DNA from: Alphaproteobacteria bacterium | GTDB lineage: Bacteria; Pseudomonadota; Alphaproteobacteria; Ferrovibrionales; Ferrovibrionaceae | Reading direction: 5' to 3' | Assembly (NCBI GenBank): GCA_026126165.1 | Contig: JAHCJR010000003.1 | Span: forward strand, 26,653-90,652 | Length of the DNA stretch: 64,000 nucleotides | In this document: positions 1 through 9,500 of the stretch, in pieces | How positions within the stretch are numbered: position 1 is the first letter of the stretch | Layout: every line of letters begins with the position of its first letter | Program-made: the position numbers and the translations under genes | Notes under the pieces: model-generated | What the model was told of the DNA's origin: nothing | Databases searched by the model: none | Seen by the model: only the letters and a program-made list of their open reading frames with translations

Positions 1-1326
1 GCCGAGCCGCGCGGTGAGCGAGGATGCGGGCATGAGGCTGAGCGCGAACATGAGAAAGTAGGACATGAACAGCAGCGAGACCGCATGACCGCCGAGCCCG
101 GCCACCTGCGCGATGTTCTGCAGGACCCCGGGAAGGAACGGGTAGATCATGTGCTCGATGAAGACGGCGCCGAAGAAAACCGGGTGAATGACCGAAGCGG
201 CCGCGGTCCCGTCGCGTGCCGGAGGTCCTTCGCGCCCGTCGCGGGCGGTTGCGGCAAGCTGGAGAAAGACCGCCGCCAGGAGTGCCGACGCGACGAAGAG
301 CGCGGCGAAACTTCTGATCCCGCGCAGGAGCTGCGACCAGACCGCATCGGCCGGCAGGACGACGAAGGCCCGGGAATGGCCCAGCGGATCGATGGCGCGA
401 CCATGCTCGAAGCTCCAGCGCTGGTCGCGCCAGGGCTGGCCGGCCTGGCCGGGGTCGCTGTGGATCACGGCGATGCCGTCGACCACGAGCGCGGCAGCGG
501 CGATGTCCGGGTTGTTCCGGCGATATTCGGCGAAGGTCTGGTCCAGGCCGGTCACGTCGGCGGTCGTGAGGCCAAGTTCGATCAGGCTGGCCAGCCGATG
601 CCCAAGCGACGCACCGAGCGCCCGTGCCTTCGCCTGCACGCCGTCGGCGTAAAGCTGGATCATGGTGGCCAGCACCGCCGCCGCCATCGCGCAGAAGAAC
701 GCGGCGAGGACTACCTGCCGCAACCTTGCGGGCGCTACATTCCATCTGCGAGCCAGGATGGCGCAGGCGAACGGAAAGGCACAGGCCAGCAGGATGGCGA
801 GCGGCAGTAGTGGCGCGAAGGCCCGGTCGATGTCCGCGCGCAGGCGGGATTCGGGCATCGAGACGATGATCTCGCCCACCGTCTCGAAGCGATTGTGCAG
901 CGGGCGCGCCACCTGCAGATGTCCTGCGCCGCGCCGTGCATCGATCGTATTGGGCTGCCGCGCGCTCCTGGCGCCGTCGGCTGGTATCGCCGCGAGATCG
1001 GCGGGGCCGACGGCGAAAACCTGCCTGCCGGTCCGATCCAGGACCAGGATTCCCTCGATCGTTTCGTCGGATTCGAGGATGCTCCGGGCAATGGTATCGA
1101 AGCCGGCGAACTGCTCCAGCGGTAGCCCGGCCTGGACGTGCGGGTCCATGGCGCCGGCAAGCAACTCGCCCTGGGCGGCCAGCTTCTCGAACTGGAAGCG
1201 TGGCTGGACGCGGGAGACCTCGCTCCAGCCGATATACAGCAGCAACAGGAGCGAGGCAGCGGCGACGCAAGCGAGGATCGGAAAGCCGGCAATGCCGGCA
1301 TGGATCGCACTCCGAAGGCTGGTCAA
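1..1326 (-). CDS. Two-sensor membrane protein running into an MFS-like segment (3' end outside window)
   Basis: An open frame of 442 codons runs from a TTG at 1326 to the window edge without a stop. The TTG overlaps the TGA of the upstream ATP-grasp gene (TTGA) and has a GGAGCG-like ribosome site. Hydrophobic helices lie near residues 13-33, 171-192, 206-225 and 338-359. They separate two extracytoplasmic sensor-like domains (about 34-170 and 226-337; EGILVLDRTG sits in the first). From about 378 onward closely spaced helices resemble the start of a major facilitator domain (FIEHMIYPFLPG). I infer a sensor fused to a transporter-like membrane domain, coupled in translation to the ATP-grasp gene. 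The function is unknown and the C-terminus cannot be seen. Confidence 0.7.
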   Translation of the reverse strand, partial: MTSLRSAIHAGIAGFPILACVAAASLLLLLYIGWSEVSRVQPRFQFEKLAAQGELLAGAMDPHVQAGLPLEQFAGFDTIARSILESDETIEGILVLDRTGRQVFAVGPADLAAIPADGARSARQPNTIDARRGAGHLQVARPLHNRFETVGEIIVSMPESRLRADIDRAFAPLLPLAILLACAFPFACAILARRWNVAPARLRQVVLAAFFCAMAAAVLATMIQLYADGVQAKARALGASLGHRLASLIELGLTTADVTGLDQTFAEYRRNNPDIAAAALVVDGIAVIHSDPGQAGQPWRDQRWSFEHGRAIDPLGHSRAFVVLPADAVWSQLLRGIRSFAALFVASALLAAVFLQLAATARDGREGPPARDGTAAASVIHPVFFGAVFIEHMIYPFLPGVLQNIAQVAGLGGHAVSLLFMSYFLMFALSLMPASSLTARLG

Positions 1327-2552
1327 TTCGCTCCGCTCCCCGCGTCGGCCAGCGCAGGCAGGCGCCCGGCTGCGTCCGGACGCATGGCCAGGAGTTCATG
1401 TAGCCGGCTGGCCAGGATGGAGAGGATCAGGTCGTCGTAGCTCATGCCCTGCTCGTCGAGGCCGAGCGCGACCAGGTTGGTCGAATTGCCGTCGGGAACC
1501 TTGAGGTCCGGTTTGGGATTCGCTTCGAGGATATGCAGCTTGCCCTGCTCGTCGGCGCGCAGGTCTATACGGACGATCGTTTCCAGGTTGAAATCGAGAT
1601 AGACGTGCCGGGCGAGCCGGCAGAGCCTGCGGCGCAGGAGCGCGTCCTGCGGCAGCGCGGCATCCAGCAGGCGTACCCGATCCGGCGTGATGGCGCGGTG
1701 ATCCATCGAGGCGAAGATCGCCTCGCCGGGATCGAGAAGCCGTTCGGTCGGCGAAAGAACGAACGGCGTGCGTGACCAGAAGAGTTCCCCTTCACGGGCG
1801 ACGACGGGGCCCATGACCGCGATGCAGAATTCGCGGCCGGGCAGGAATCGCTCGATCAGGACCAGGTTGCGGCAGCTCGCCGCCACCTGGTCGACGGTCG
1901 CCCCCAGATCCTCCGTGGTCTCTGCCGTGTGAATGTTGAGCGATGCGCGGCCGGTCACCGGCTTGACGACGAACGGACCGTGATAGTCGCGGAAGGTTGC
2001 CCGGAAGCGCGAGTTCATCGCCGGCAAAAACCGGCCCCGATCGGGGTTCCAGACCATGAACTCCGCCGTCGGATATCCCAGTGCGACCAGTTCGCGCTTG
2101 AAGGCGTGCTTGTTGTCGAGCAGCGCCGCGTTGAGCGGATTGTGCCCGACATAAGGCATGCCAAGCATCTCCAGCAGGGCGGGGGCATGGCAGACCGGGC
2201 TTAACCCCTGCAGCCCGCCGGTATTGAGCCAGACCAGATCGATATGCTCGCGCCGCAGCCGCTCCGGCAGCCGCATGTCCTCCGGCAGCGTCAGCGCCGC
2301 GCGCACACCGATCCGTCGCAAGGCGCCGGCAAGATCTTCGGCGACGGCAGCATAGCTCTTCCAGGATCTGGTCAGGCGGCCGGCATGGAGGACGGCTCCC
2401 GCCTCCGCGCGATCCCCGCCATGGACGACCGCGATGCGCAGCCGGGCAATGGTCTGCGCGATCCGCTCGTGCCACTCCCTCGCCGGAAAGGGCTGGAGCC
2501 GGCGCATCTGGCGATCAGGAGATGGCCGTTGCAGATTGGCCGACTGGGACAT
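1323..2552 (-). CDS. ATP-grasp protein, D-alanine-D-alanine ligase-like
   Basis: 409 residues. The N-terminal half (about 38-160) has the fold pattern of a D-Ala-D-Ala ligase preATP-grasp domain, with YVGHNPLNAALLDNKHAFKR near 134-153 matching the family's binding segment. An ATP-binding lysine motif, FVVKPVTG, lies at 194-201 and the metal-binding end, ILEANPKPDLK, at 341-351. It would join a carboxylate to an amine using ATP. It is not Ddl itself: there are no cell-division neighbours and the ends diverge. The AGGGAA ribosome site supports ATG at 2552. It is the first gene of a two-gene unit with the downstream sensor/MFS-like gene. The substrate cannot be read from the sequence. Confidence 0.75.
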   Translation of the reverse strand: MSQSANLQRPSPDRQMRRLQPFPAREWHERIAQTIARLRIAVVHGGDRAEAGAVLHAGRLTRSWKSYAAVAEDLAGALRRIGVRAALTLPEDMRLPERLRREHIDLVWLNTGGLQGLSPVCHAPALLEMLGMPYVGHNPLNAALLDNKHAFKRELVALGYPTAEFMVWNPDRGRFLPAMNSRFRATFRDYHGPFVVKPVTGRASLNIHTAETTEDLGATVDQVAASCRNLVLIERFLPGREFCIAVMGPVVAREGELFWSRTPFVLSPTERLLDPGEAIFASMDHRAITPDRVRLLDAALPQDALLRRRLCRLARHVYLDFNLETIVRIDLRADEQGKLHILEANPKPDLKVPDGNSTNLVALGLDEQGMSYDDLILSILASRLHELLAMRPDAAGRLPALADAGSGAN

Positions 2553-2584
2553 CCGGTTCCCTCGGTGCGATGCCGTGCATACAG

Positions 2585-2602
2585 GTTCGGGCAGGCCCGA
2601 AC
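2585..2602. promoter_or_regulatory. Short perfect inverted repeat between cyclase and ATP-grasp genes
   Basis: GTTCGGGC and GCCCGAAC are separated by AG. The repeat lies in the 101-base gap between the stop of the cyclase gene (2654, minus) and the start of the ATP-grasp gene. There is no T-run on either side, so it could be a weak terminator or a protein-binding site. Confidence 0.3.
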
Positions 2603-2653
2603 GGGCATTGTGGCGACCAAGGGTTTACACTCTGTTAGCCTCGCCGGCGGCGG

Positions 2654-5017
2654 TCACTTCTCCTTCAGGGTCCATACCCCGTCCCAGTCGGCGGGTGGGG
2701 GATGCTGCAGGCAATGGCTGCAGCGATCGACATAGATCGCGGCGACCCGGTCCGACTGGTTCAGCGCGAGCGCCTCCCGAAAGGCCGCACCGGCATCCCG
2801 CCATTGGCGCGCGCGATAGAGGTCGAGGCCGTGGGCGAAGCAGCGAAGGGCCGGTATCAGGTTGGGGAAGGTCTCCTCGGTATGATATCCGAGCGCTTCG
2901 TAGATCGTGGTCGGACGGCTCTTGCCCTTGACGCGGATCAGGTCGACCTCGCGAACGATGCCGGGCGCGCGGGCATTCACCAGGGTTTCGCCCGCCAGGA
3001 GGACCGACGTGCCGAAGTATTTGTTGGCGCCTTCCAGTCGTGCCGCGAGGTTGACGCTGTCGCCGATCACCGTGTAATCCATGCGCTTCATCGAGCCGAT
3101 GGAACCGGCAAGGACCGGACCCGTAGCCAGTCCGATGCCGATCTCGATCGCGGGCTGTCCCTCGGCCGCGCGCCGGGCGTTCAGGCGGCGCAATGCCCGC
3201 ATCATCTCGTTGGCGACCGCCAGCGCATTGTCCGCGTCGGCGGCGCTCGCGATCGGCGCGCCGAAAGTCGCCATGATCGCATCGCCGATATACTTGTCGA
3301 GAATGCCGCCATGGCGAAACACGACCTCGACCATGTCGGAGAAGTATTCGTTCAGCATGCGCACGGTCTCGCGTGCCGTCATGCCTTCCACCAGGCTGGT
3401 GAATCTGCGGATGTCGGAGAAGAGCACCGTCGCGAGTTGGGAGGTGCCTTCCGTGACGCTTTCCCCCTCCGCGAGCAGGCGGTCTACGACCTCCTTTGCC
3501 ATATACCGGGACATGGTGGAGCGGACGCGCTTCTCGCGGGTGATATCCTCGAAAACCAGCATATAGCCGATCACGGTGCCCTGCAGATCCCTGAGCGAGG
3601 TTGCAGTGAGATTGACCGAGGCCCGGGCACCGCCGGGCAGGATCAGGTCGGTATCGGCGGAAAAGTCACTCTCGCCGCTCTTCATCACTCGCTCGAGGCT
3701 GCGCATGATCCAGGGATTGATTTCCCCGAACACCTCTTCCGCCGGACGGCCTTCGATCCCGTCGCCGGTCAGGCGGAGCAGGCGCGCCGCGCTCTCGTTG
3801 ACCTTGACCACGCGGCAGTTCCTGTCGAGCGTGAGAACGCCGTTGGTCAGCGATTTGAGGACACTTTCATTGTAGTTTTTCAGCTCAAGAACATCGGTAA
3901 AGAGTCGCGCGTTGGCGATGGCAATGGCGATCTGCGCGGAGAAGGCCTTCAGCCGGCGCACGCAGTGCGGCGTAAAGGGACCATCGCGCCGGTTGAGCAC
4001 CTGCATGACGCCGATTTTGTCCCCAGCCTTGTCGCGCACCGGCAGGCAGAGAATGCTTCTGGTGCGGAATCCGGACCGCCGGTCGACGTGCTGGTTGAAA
4101 CGGGGATCCAGGTAGGCATCGGCGATGTTCTCCACTTCGCCGCTGCGGAAGGCACTGCCGGCGATGCCCGTGCCGGCCGGCATGCGGATCTCCGCCAGGG
4201 CGGTTCCTCCGCCGGTCGCTACCTTGGACCAGAGTTCGTCTCGCACCGGATCGTGCAGGAACAGCGTGGCGCGCTCCGCATCGAGCAGTTCGGTGGTCGC
4301 CTGCACGATGCGACCGAGCAGGGTATCAAGTTGCAGGTCGGAGGAAATCGCCTCGCTGATTTCCAGAAGCTGTGCTTCTTCCCGACGTGCCCGTTCCAGG
4401 CTTTCGTAGAGCCGCGCATGCTCCAGCGCCGCCGCAGCCTGGGCGGCGATCGCTTCGAGCATGGCGCGGTCGGCCTGATCGAAGGTTCGCGACTGGCGGT
4501 TCAGGGCCTGCGCGACGCCGACGACGCGGGATGCGGGATCCTTGACCGGCACGCAGAGGATGTCGCGGGTGCGGAAACCGGAGCGGCGGTCGACCTCCGT
4601 ATTGAACCGCGGATCGGCGTATGCGTCGGGAACGATTTCGGATTGCCCGGAACGAAATACCGCGCCTGCGATTCCGGCGCCGGCCGGTATGCGGATTTCC
4701 TCGATCCGCGTGCCGGCCATGACACGGGAGAAAAGCTCGTCCGATTCAGGGTCGTGCAGAAACAGGCTCGCCGTCTCGGCTTCCATGACCTCGGCGATCA
4801 ATGCGACCATGCGCGGCAGCATGGTATCCAGGGGCAGGGTGGCTGGAATCGTATTGACCACCTGCACCAATTGCGAGAGGCGCCGGATCGTCGATGCCGC
4901 ACGCTCCGCCATCTCCGCGCCGCCGGATGCAAGCCCCTCGGCCAGTTGCCGCGCCTCTGCCGCATCCAGGCCGCGCGCGAACGCCAGATCGACAAGTTGC
5001 TCCGGAGATTTCGGCAT
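2654..5017 (-). CDS. Adenylate/guanylate cyclase with tandem GAF domains and a PAS domain
   Basis: 787 residues. Two GAF domains (about 57-200 and 218-372) share near-identical cores: DAYADPRFNTEVDRRSGFRT at 131-150 and DAYLDPRFNQHVDRRSGFRT at 300-319. A PAS-like domain spans about 383-495. A class III cyclase domain covers about 525-705, with metal-binding Asp535 in VLFSDIRRFT and Asp579 in DKYIGDAIMATFG, plus the late motif TVIGDSVNLAARLEG. A TPR-like tail closes the protein. It should make cAMP or cGMP in response to a small ligand or redox signal bound by the GAF domains. No membrane segment is seen. Start ATG 5017 follows GGGGGAACGG. Confidence 0.9.
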   Translation of the reverse strand: MPKSPEQLVDLAFARGLDAAEARQLAEGLASGGAEMAERAASTIRRLSQLVQVVNTIPATLPLDTMLPRMVALIAEVMEAETASLFLHDPESDELFSRVMAGTRIEEIRIPAGAGIAGAVFRSGQSEIVPDAYADPRFNTEVDRRSGFRTRDILCVPVKDPASRVVGVAQALNRQSRTFDQADRAMLEAIAAQAAAALEHARLYESLERARREEAQLLEISEAISSDLQLDTLLGRIVQATTELLDAERATLFLHDPVRDELWSKVATGGGTALAEIRMPAGTGIAGSAFRSGEVENIADAYLDPRFNQHVDRRSGFRTRSILCLPVRDKAGDKIGVMQVLNRRDGPFTPHCVRRLKAFSAQIAIAIANARLFTDVLELKNYNESVLKSLTNGVLTLDRNCRVVKVNESAARLLRLTGDGIEGRPAEEVFGEINPWIMRSLERVMKSGESDFSADTDLILPGGARASVNLTATSLRDLQGTVIGYMLVFEDITREKRVRSTMSRYMAKEVVDRLLAEGESVTEGTSQLATVLFSDIRRFTSLVEGMTARETVRMLNEYFSDMVEVVFRHGGILDKYIGDAIMATFGAPIASAADADNALAVANEMMRALRRLNARRAAEGQPAIEIGIGLATGPVLAGSIGSMKRMDYTVIGDSVNLAARLEGANKYFGTSVLLAGETLVNARAPGIVREVDLIRVKGKSRPTTIYEALGYHTEETFPNLIPALRCFAHGLDLYRARQWRDAGAAFREALALNQSDRVAAIYVDRCSHCLQHPPPADWDGVWTLKEK

Positions 5018-5139
5018 CCGTTCCCCCGATCACGATTCTAGGGCGGATCGCGGTCCGATGGAATCATTCTTAAGCGACTGTCCGGAGCCGACTGCATCCG
5101 CTCGCAACCGGTGGTGGCGCGAGGCGGGCAAATGCCTGC

Positions 5140-6408
5140 TCAACGCCGCTCGAAGTCGATCCTTTCGTCGACGGGCTTGCCCAGCAGATGGCGGCGCAGG
5201 GAATCGAGAGCCATTTCGCCGGCGCCGAGGCGCAGCCAGTCGCGGCCGCCAAGCATGCGGGCACTGCGGCCAATGGTGCCGGCGGAGGAAGCGATGCCAA
5301 TGAAGATGTCGCCGCCGAATTCGACGCCATCCTTGTCTCCATCAGGGAGGACCAGGGCGGCAAGTGCATGACTGGCGCCGGTCGTCTCCCGTAGCGCGCC
5401 TGCGATCGCCTGTGCCGTCCCGGCATCGGTCGTCGCGTCCTTTGCCGGAGCGAGGTTGCAGGCGACGCGAAGTTCGGCCACTTCCAGCGCCGCAAGGGCG
5501 CGGCGGAAAATGCCGCGGGCGGCTTCGAGGGGAGCGATGCGTGCGGCGATGGCGCCACCGGTGAAGGTTTCCGCAAGGGCGAGCGAGCCGCCCTCGCGCC
5601 GCAACCGGTCCAGGATGACGCTTTCCATCGTCTCGTCGTCCTCGGCGACGATGAAGTTGCCGAGCCGCCGGCGTACTTCCGCTTCGACCGGCACCAGGGC
5701 GACGGCAAGAGCTTCCGCATCGGCTCCCCGCGCCGCCAGTTTGGTCTCGAGCTGTGGGTAATGCGCCTGGAAACCGATCTTGACCAGTCCCTCCGGTGCC
5801 AGGCGCTCGACACCGGACAGCATCTCATCGACCCGGGACTCACCCAGTCCGAATGTGTGGAAACGTTTGAGGCGGATGGCGTGCTGCCCGCCACCGGCGG
5901 CGAGCAGGCGCGGCAGGATCTGTTCGTCCAGCATGCGACGCAGTTCCCGCGGCACGCCGGGCGTAAAGAAGAACCGCGCTCCGCCGATCCGCATGGCGAA
6001 GCCACAGGCGGTGCCGATCGGGTTGTCGAGCAGCTCCGCGCCGGCAGGGAGCATCGCCTGTTTGCGGTTGTTCGCCGGCATGACGCGACCCCGCCGCCGG
6101 TAATAATCCTCCATCCGCGCGAACCAGTCCGCGTTCAGCACCAGCTCGACACCTGCCGCCCGCGCCGCAATCTCCTGCGAGAGGTCGTCGACGGTGGGAC
6201 CAAGTCCGCCATTGACGATTACCGCCTGCGCGCGCGCGGCGGCGCGCGCGAAGGCATCGAGCAGGTTCCGCCGGTCGTCGCCGACCGTCGTGCCCCATTC
6301 GACGCCGAGGCCAACCTCGTGCAAGCGACGTGCGATATGGCTGTAATTCGTGTTGATGGTCTTGCCGGAGAGAATCTCGTCGCCGGTACAGATGATCTCG
6401 ATACGCAT
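5140..6408 (-). CDS. cinA: CinA-family protein (MoaB/Mog domain plus NMN deamidase-like domain)
   Basis: 422 residues. The N-terminal MoaB-like domain is well preserved (CTGDEILSGKTINTN at 7-21; VNGGLGPTVDDLSQE at 65-79). The C-terminal third corresponds to the pyridine-nucleotide (NMN) deamidase domain. There the family signature AESCTGG reads AETFTGG at 279-285, so the usual serine is threonine and the cysteine is phenylalanine; the segment after it is also divergent. The N-terminal ADP-ribose pyrophosphatase-like activity is plausible, while the deamidase activity is doubtful. The gene stands alone on the minus strand between the asmA-family and cyclase genes. Confidence 0.85.
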   Translation of the reverse strand: MRIEIICTGDEILSGKTINTNYSHIARRLHEVGLGVEWGTTVGDDRRNLLDAFARAAARAQAVIVNGGLGPTVDDLSQEIAARAAGVELVLNADWFARMEDYYRRRGRVMPANNRKQAMLPAGAELLDNPIGTACGFAMRIGGARFFFTPGVPRELRRMLDEQILPRLLAAGGGQHAIRLKRFHTFGLGESRVDEMLSGVERLAPEGLVKIGFQAHYPQLETKLAARGADAEALAVALVPVEAEVRRRLGNFIVAEDDETMESVILDRLRREGGSLALAETFTGGAIAARIAPLEAARGIFRRALAALEVAELRVACNLAPAKDATTDAGTAQAIAGALRETTGASHALAALVLPDGDKDGVEFGGDIFIGIASSAGTIGRSARMLGGRDWLRLGAGEMALDSLRRHLLGKPVDERIDFERR

Positions 6409-6457
6409 CGGGGGTCCTGGGCGCTGATAGACACGGCAGGGCGATGTCGCCGGGGGA

Positions 6458-6486
6458 CATGGCCGCCCGGTTCGCGGGCGGCCATG
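6458..6486 (-). terminator. 12-bp stem with 5-nt loop, likely end of the AsmA transcript
   Basis: CATGGCCGCCCG and CGGGCGGCCATG pair perfectly around GTTCG. The stem lies 48 bases downstream of the AsmA-family stop (6534, minus) and upstream of cinA. It lacks a following T-run, so it would be an imperfect intrinsic terminator or an RNA-stabilising stem. Confidence 0.4.
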
Positions 6487-6533
6487 CTTACTCCACGCCG
6501 GAGATTTGCGCCAGAACCGTCGCCGTCATCCGC

Positions 6534-9500
6534 TCAGAACGGACTCCGGATGCTGGGCAGGCGGATGCCGCCAGTGGGCGGCTTCTGCTCGGTCTGCGTC
6601 TCGGGCTTCTTCTCCTCGGTGCTGCCTGAAGGCGCCGCAGGCGCGGCCGGCGCCGGTTGCAGGACGCGCGGCAGCAGCCCGCCAGCTCCTCCCGTCGCCG
6701 GCGCGCCCGAGCCTGTGCCCGGAAGCTGCGGGATCGACGGCAGCGCACCGCCGGCGCCGCCGATTGCGCCGGCACCCGGCAGGCTGATACCGAGATTCTG
6801 CCCGAGATCGCGGAACTCCTTCGGCATGTTCGCCAGACGTTGCGGGTCCTTGGCCGCCTCGGCGAAGACGCTCTTCCAGTCGACGCCGTAGGTCGGTTCG
6901 TCCCACGAACCCTGGACGCTGACCGGGATCGGCAGACCGGCCAGCGGATCGCTGGCGCCCTGGCCCTGCAGGGACGCGACGAGCTTCGCCTCCACCTTGT
7001 AGTCCACCGTGCGCGGCGGCATGGGAACGACGCCGCCGCCGGAAAGGCGGACGAGCGGCGCCAGCATCTGCAGGTCGCGGTTCTCCAGCACGCCGTCCTT
7101 GATCGTGTAGCTGCCGGAGAGTTCGGCAAAGTCGGTCTTCTCTTCACTGGACTGCGAGAAGCCGAGCGTGCGGGCGCGGCGCAACGTATTGGCAATGTTG
7201 ATGCCGTGGATCGCCCCGTCGCGGAACATGAACCGGCCCTTGCCGTTCAGCGCCTCGACAAGCTGCTTCTGGTTTGCGCCGGCGGTCTTGCCGTCGGTCT
7301 CGAATTCCAGCGTTCCGCTCAGCCGGTCGGTGCCGGCGAAGGTCTTGAGCACCGGACGCGCCTGGACGCCGGACAGCTTGATGTTGTAGTCGGCCGCCGC
7401 CGCCTGTTTCGAGCCGTCGAGCAGGGCCTGAAGCTGCAGCGTGCCGCCGGCCAGTTTCATCTGCTCGACGACAGCCTTGAGCACGCCCTTGTCGATGGCA
7501 ACCGTGACTAGCGCATCCTGGACGTCCACCTCGCCATAGCGCAGCTTGCCGATCCTGAGCTTCGCCGTGCCCTCGTTCTCGCGCAGTGCCGAAAGCTCGA
7601 TCGGGTCTTCGCTCCAGCGCCCGGGCGTTTTCTGGGCTGGCTGCGCCGGCGCGGCCTGCGGGGTCGGCTTGGTATCCTTCGCGGGCGGCAGGTAGGCATT
7701 GAGGTCCGCCTCGGTGATCTCCACATCCGCATCGAAACGCCGCGGCATGGCTGTGAGATCGATACCGCCGGTCGCCTTCACCCTGATTGCCTTGCCGTCG
7801 ATGGTGGCTTCCCGCAGCGTCGCCTTGGTTCCGCCACCGGCGAAGGTCGCCTTGACACTAAGCGGGCCGGGATCGGGCTGCTCTTTCGGCAACGGATTGC
7901 CGACCCAGGCGAGAAGCTGGCCGACCGAGGGAATGTCGAGCTGAAGCTGCCCGTCGGCGCCCGGCGCCGGCTGGAGCTGCAACGCGCCATCGTAACCGAG
8001 TTTCACCCGGCGCGAATCGACGGCGAGCTTGAGCGGCCATTTCTCGGCCGAAAGGGCCTTCTCCAGTGGGTCCGTGACCAGCGAAAATGCGACATCCTCG
8101 CGATTGAACTGCAGCGAGCCTTTGACGCTGGTATTGCCGGCTCCGCCCGGCAGGTCGACGGCCAGATCGAACTTCGAGAGCGTGCCGGCCGGGCTGCGTG
8201 CATCCATTCCGGCAAGCGAGGCGGTGAGCGCCGCCTTCATGCCGCGCACCAGGGCACGCGGACTGCGTCCGCTCGCCTGCGCATCGAGCGAAAGATTGGC
8301 GATGCCGGTGACGGCCGCGTCCGCGCCCTGGGCGGCACGGGCAAGCGCGCCGACATTGACCTTGTCGACGTTGAGCTTGCTGGCGAGCGAGAGCGCATCG
8401 CTCGCCGCGTTCAGGTCGAGATTGCCGGTGACGTTACCGCCATAGAGGCGCAACTCCGCGAGCCTGGCCGCGATGACGCCGTTCTTCCCCGTGGCATCGA
8501 GCGCGATCCGTCCGACCTCGTAGCCGACCGCCTTGATGCCGCCGATGGCGACCTTGACGTCAAGGTCGAACTGCTTCAGCGCCGAAAGATCGATCGGATC
8601 GTCGGGCAGGAGCTGCATCGGCGTGCGCGCCGGCTGCGGGTCGCGGCGTGCCGGCTGCACCACCGGCGGCGCGGATCTGTCCGCCGGCGGCAGATAACGG
8701 TCCAGGTCCAGCACGCCCGCCGTGAGATTGAGCGCAACGCGACGGGTCTGTCCGGAGAAGTCGAGCTCGCCCGTCGCCTGGGCCTGCAGGCCGGTTCCCT
8801 CCAGGGTGAAGGTCTTGAGCAGGGTCCTGGCGTCGCGGCCCTCGAACTCTGCGCGCATGACGAAGCGTCCCGGATCCTGCTGGCCCGCCGGCAGTGGCCG
8901 GCCGAGCCAGCTTGCGAGCCGGCCGGCGGAGGGCACGTCGAGATCGAACTTGCCATCGACCGTCGGCACCTTGGCCAACCGGACCGCGCCGTCGTAGGCG
9001 AGCTTGATGTCGGGCGCGTCCAGGCTGGTCTGGATCGTGGTGCGCTGCGCGCCGAGCAGCGCGCCCGGCGTCGACAGCGCGGTCTTCAGCGTCAGCGGTT
9101 TCTCGTTCAGGACGGTCTGCAGGTCGAGTTGGAAGGGCTTTGAGAAGTTCTCGAGCACCGCCTTTATGTTGAGTGTCTTGGCGGTGATCTTCTGCCCGGT
9201 GCGGGCGTCCGTGAAGGTAATCAGCCCGTCGGTCAGCCGGACGTTCTCCAGCACCAGGTCCGATATCGGCAAACCGCCCCCGCCATCGGAGGCAGGTGCG
9301 GGCGCGGCTGCGGGCTTCGCCGGATCGGCGGCGCCGGCAAAGACCCAGTTGGGGCGTCCTTGCCGGTCGATCTCGAGATGGAGTTCGGGCTTGGCGATGA
9401 TGAGTTCCCGGACCTCGACCTTGCGGCCGATCAGCGGGAAGAGGGCGAGCCGGCCCTGGACGTGGCCGAGCGAGAACATCTGCTGGTTGGCCGCCCCCGG

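Noticed and set aside
2702..5041. Plus-strand frame of about 780 codons
   Set aside because: Antisense to the GAF-GAF-PAS cyclase, which has all family motifs; the plus-strand translation has none.
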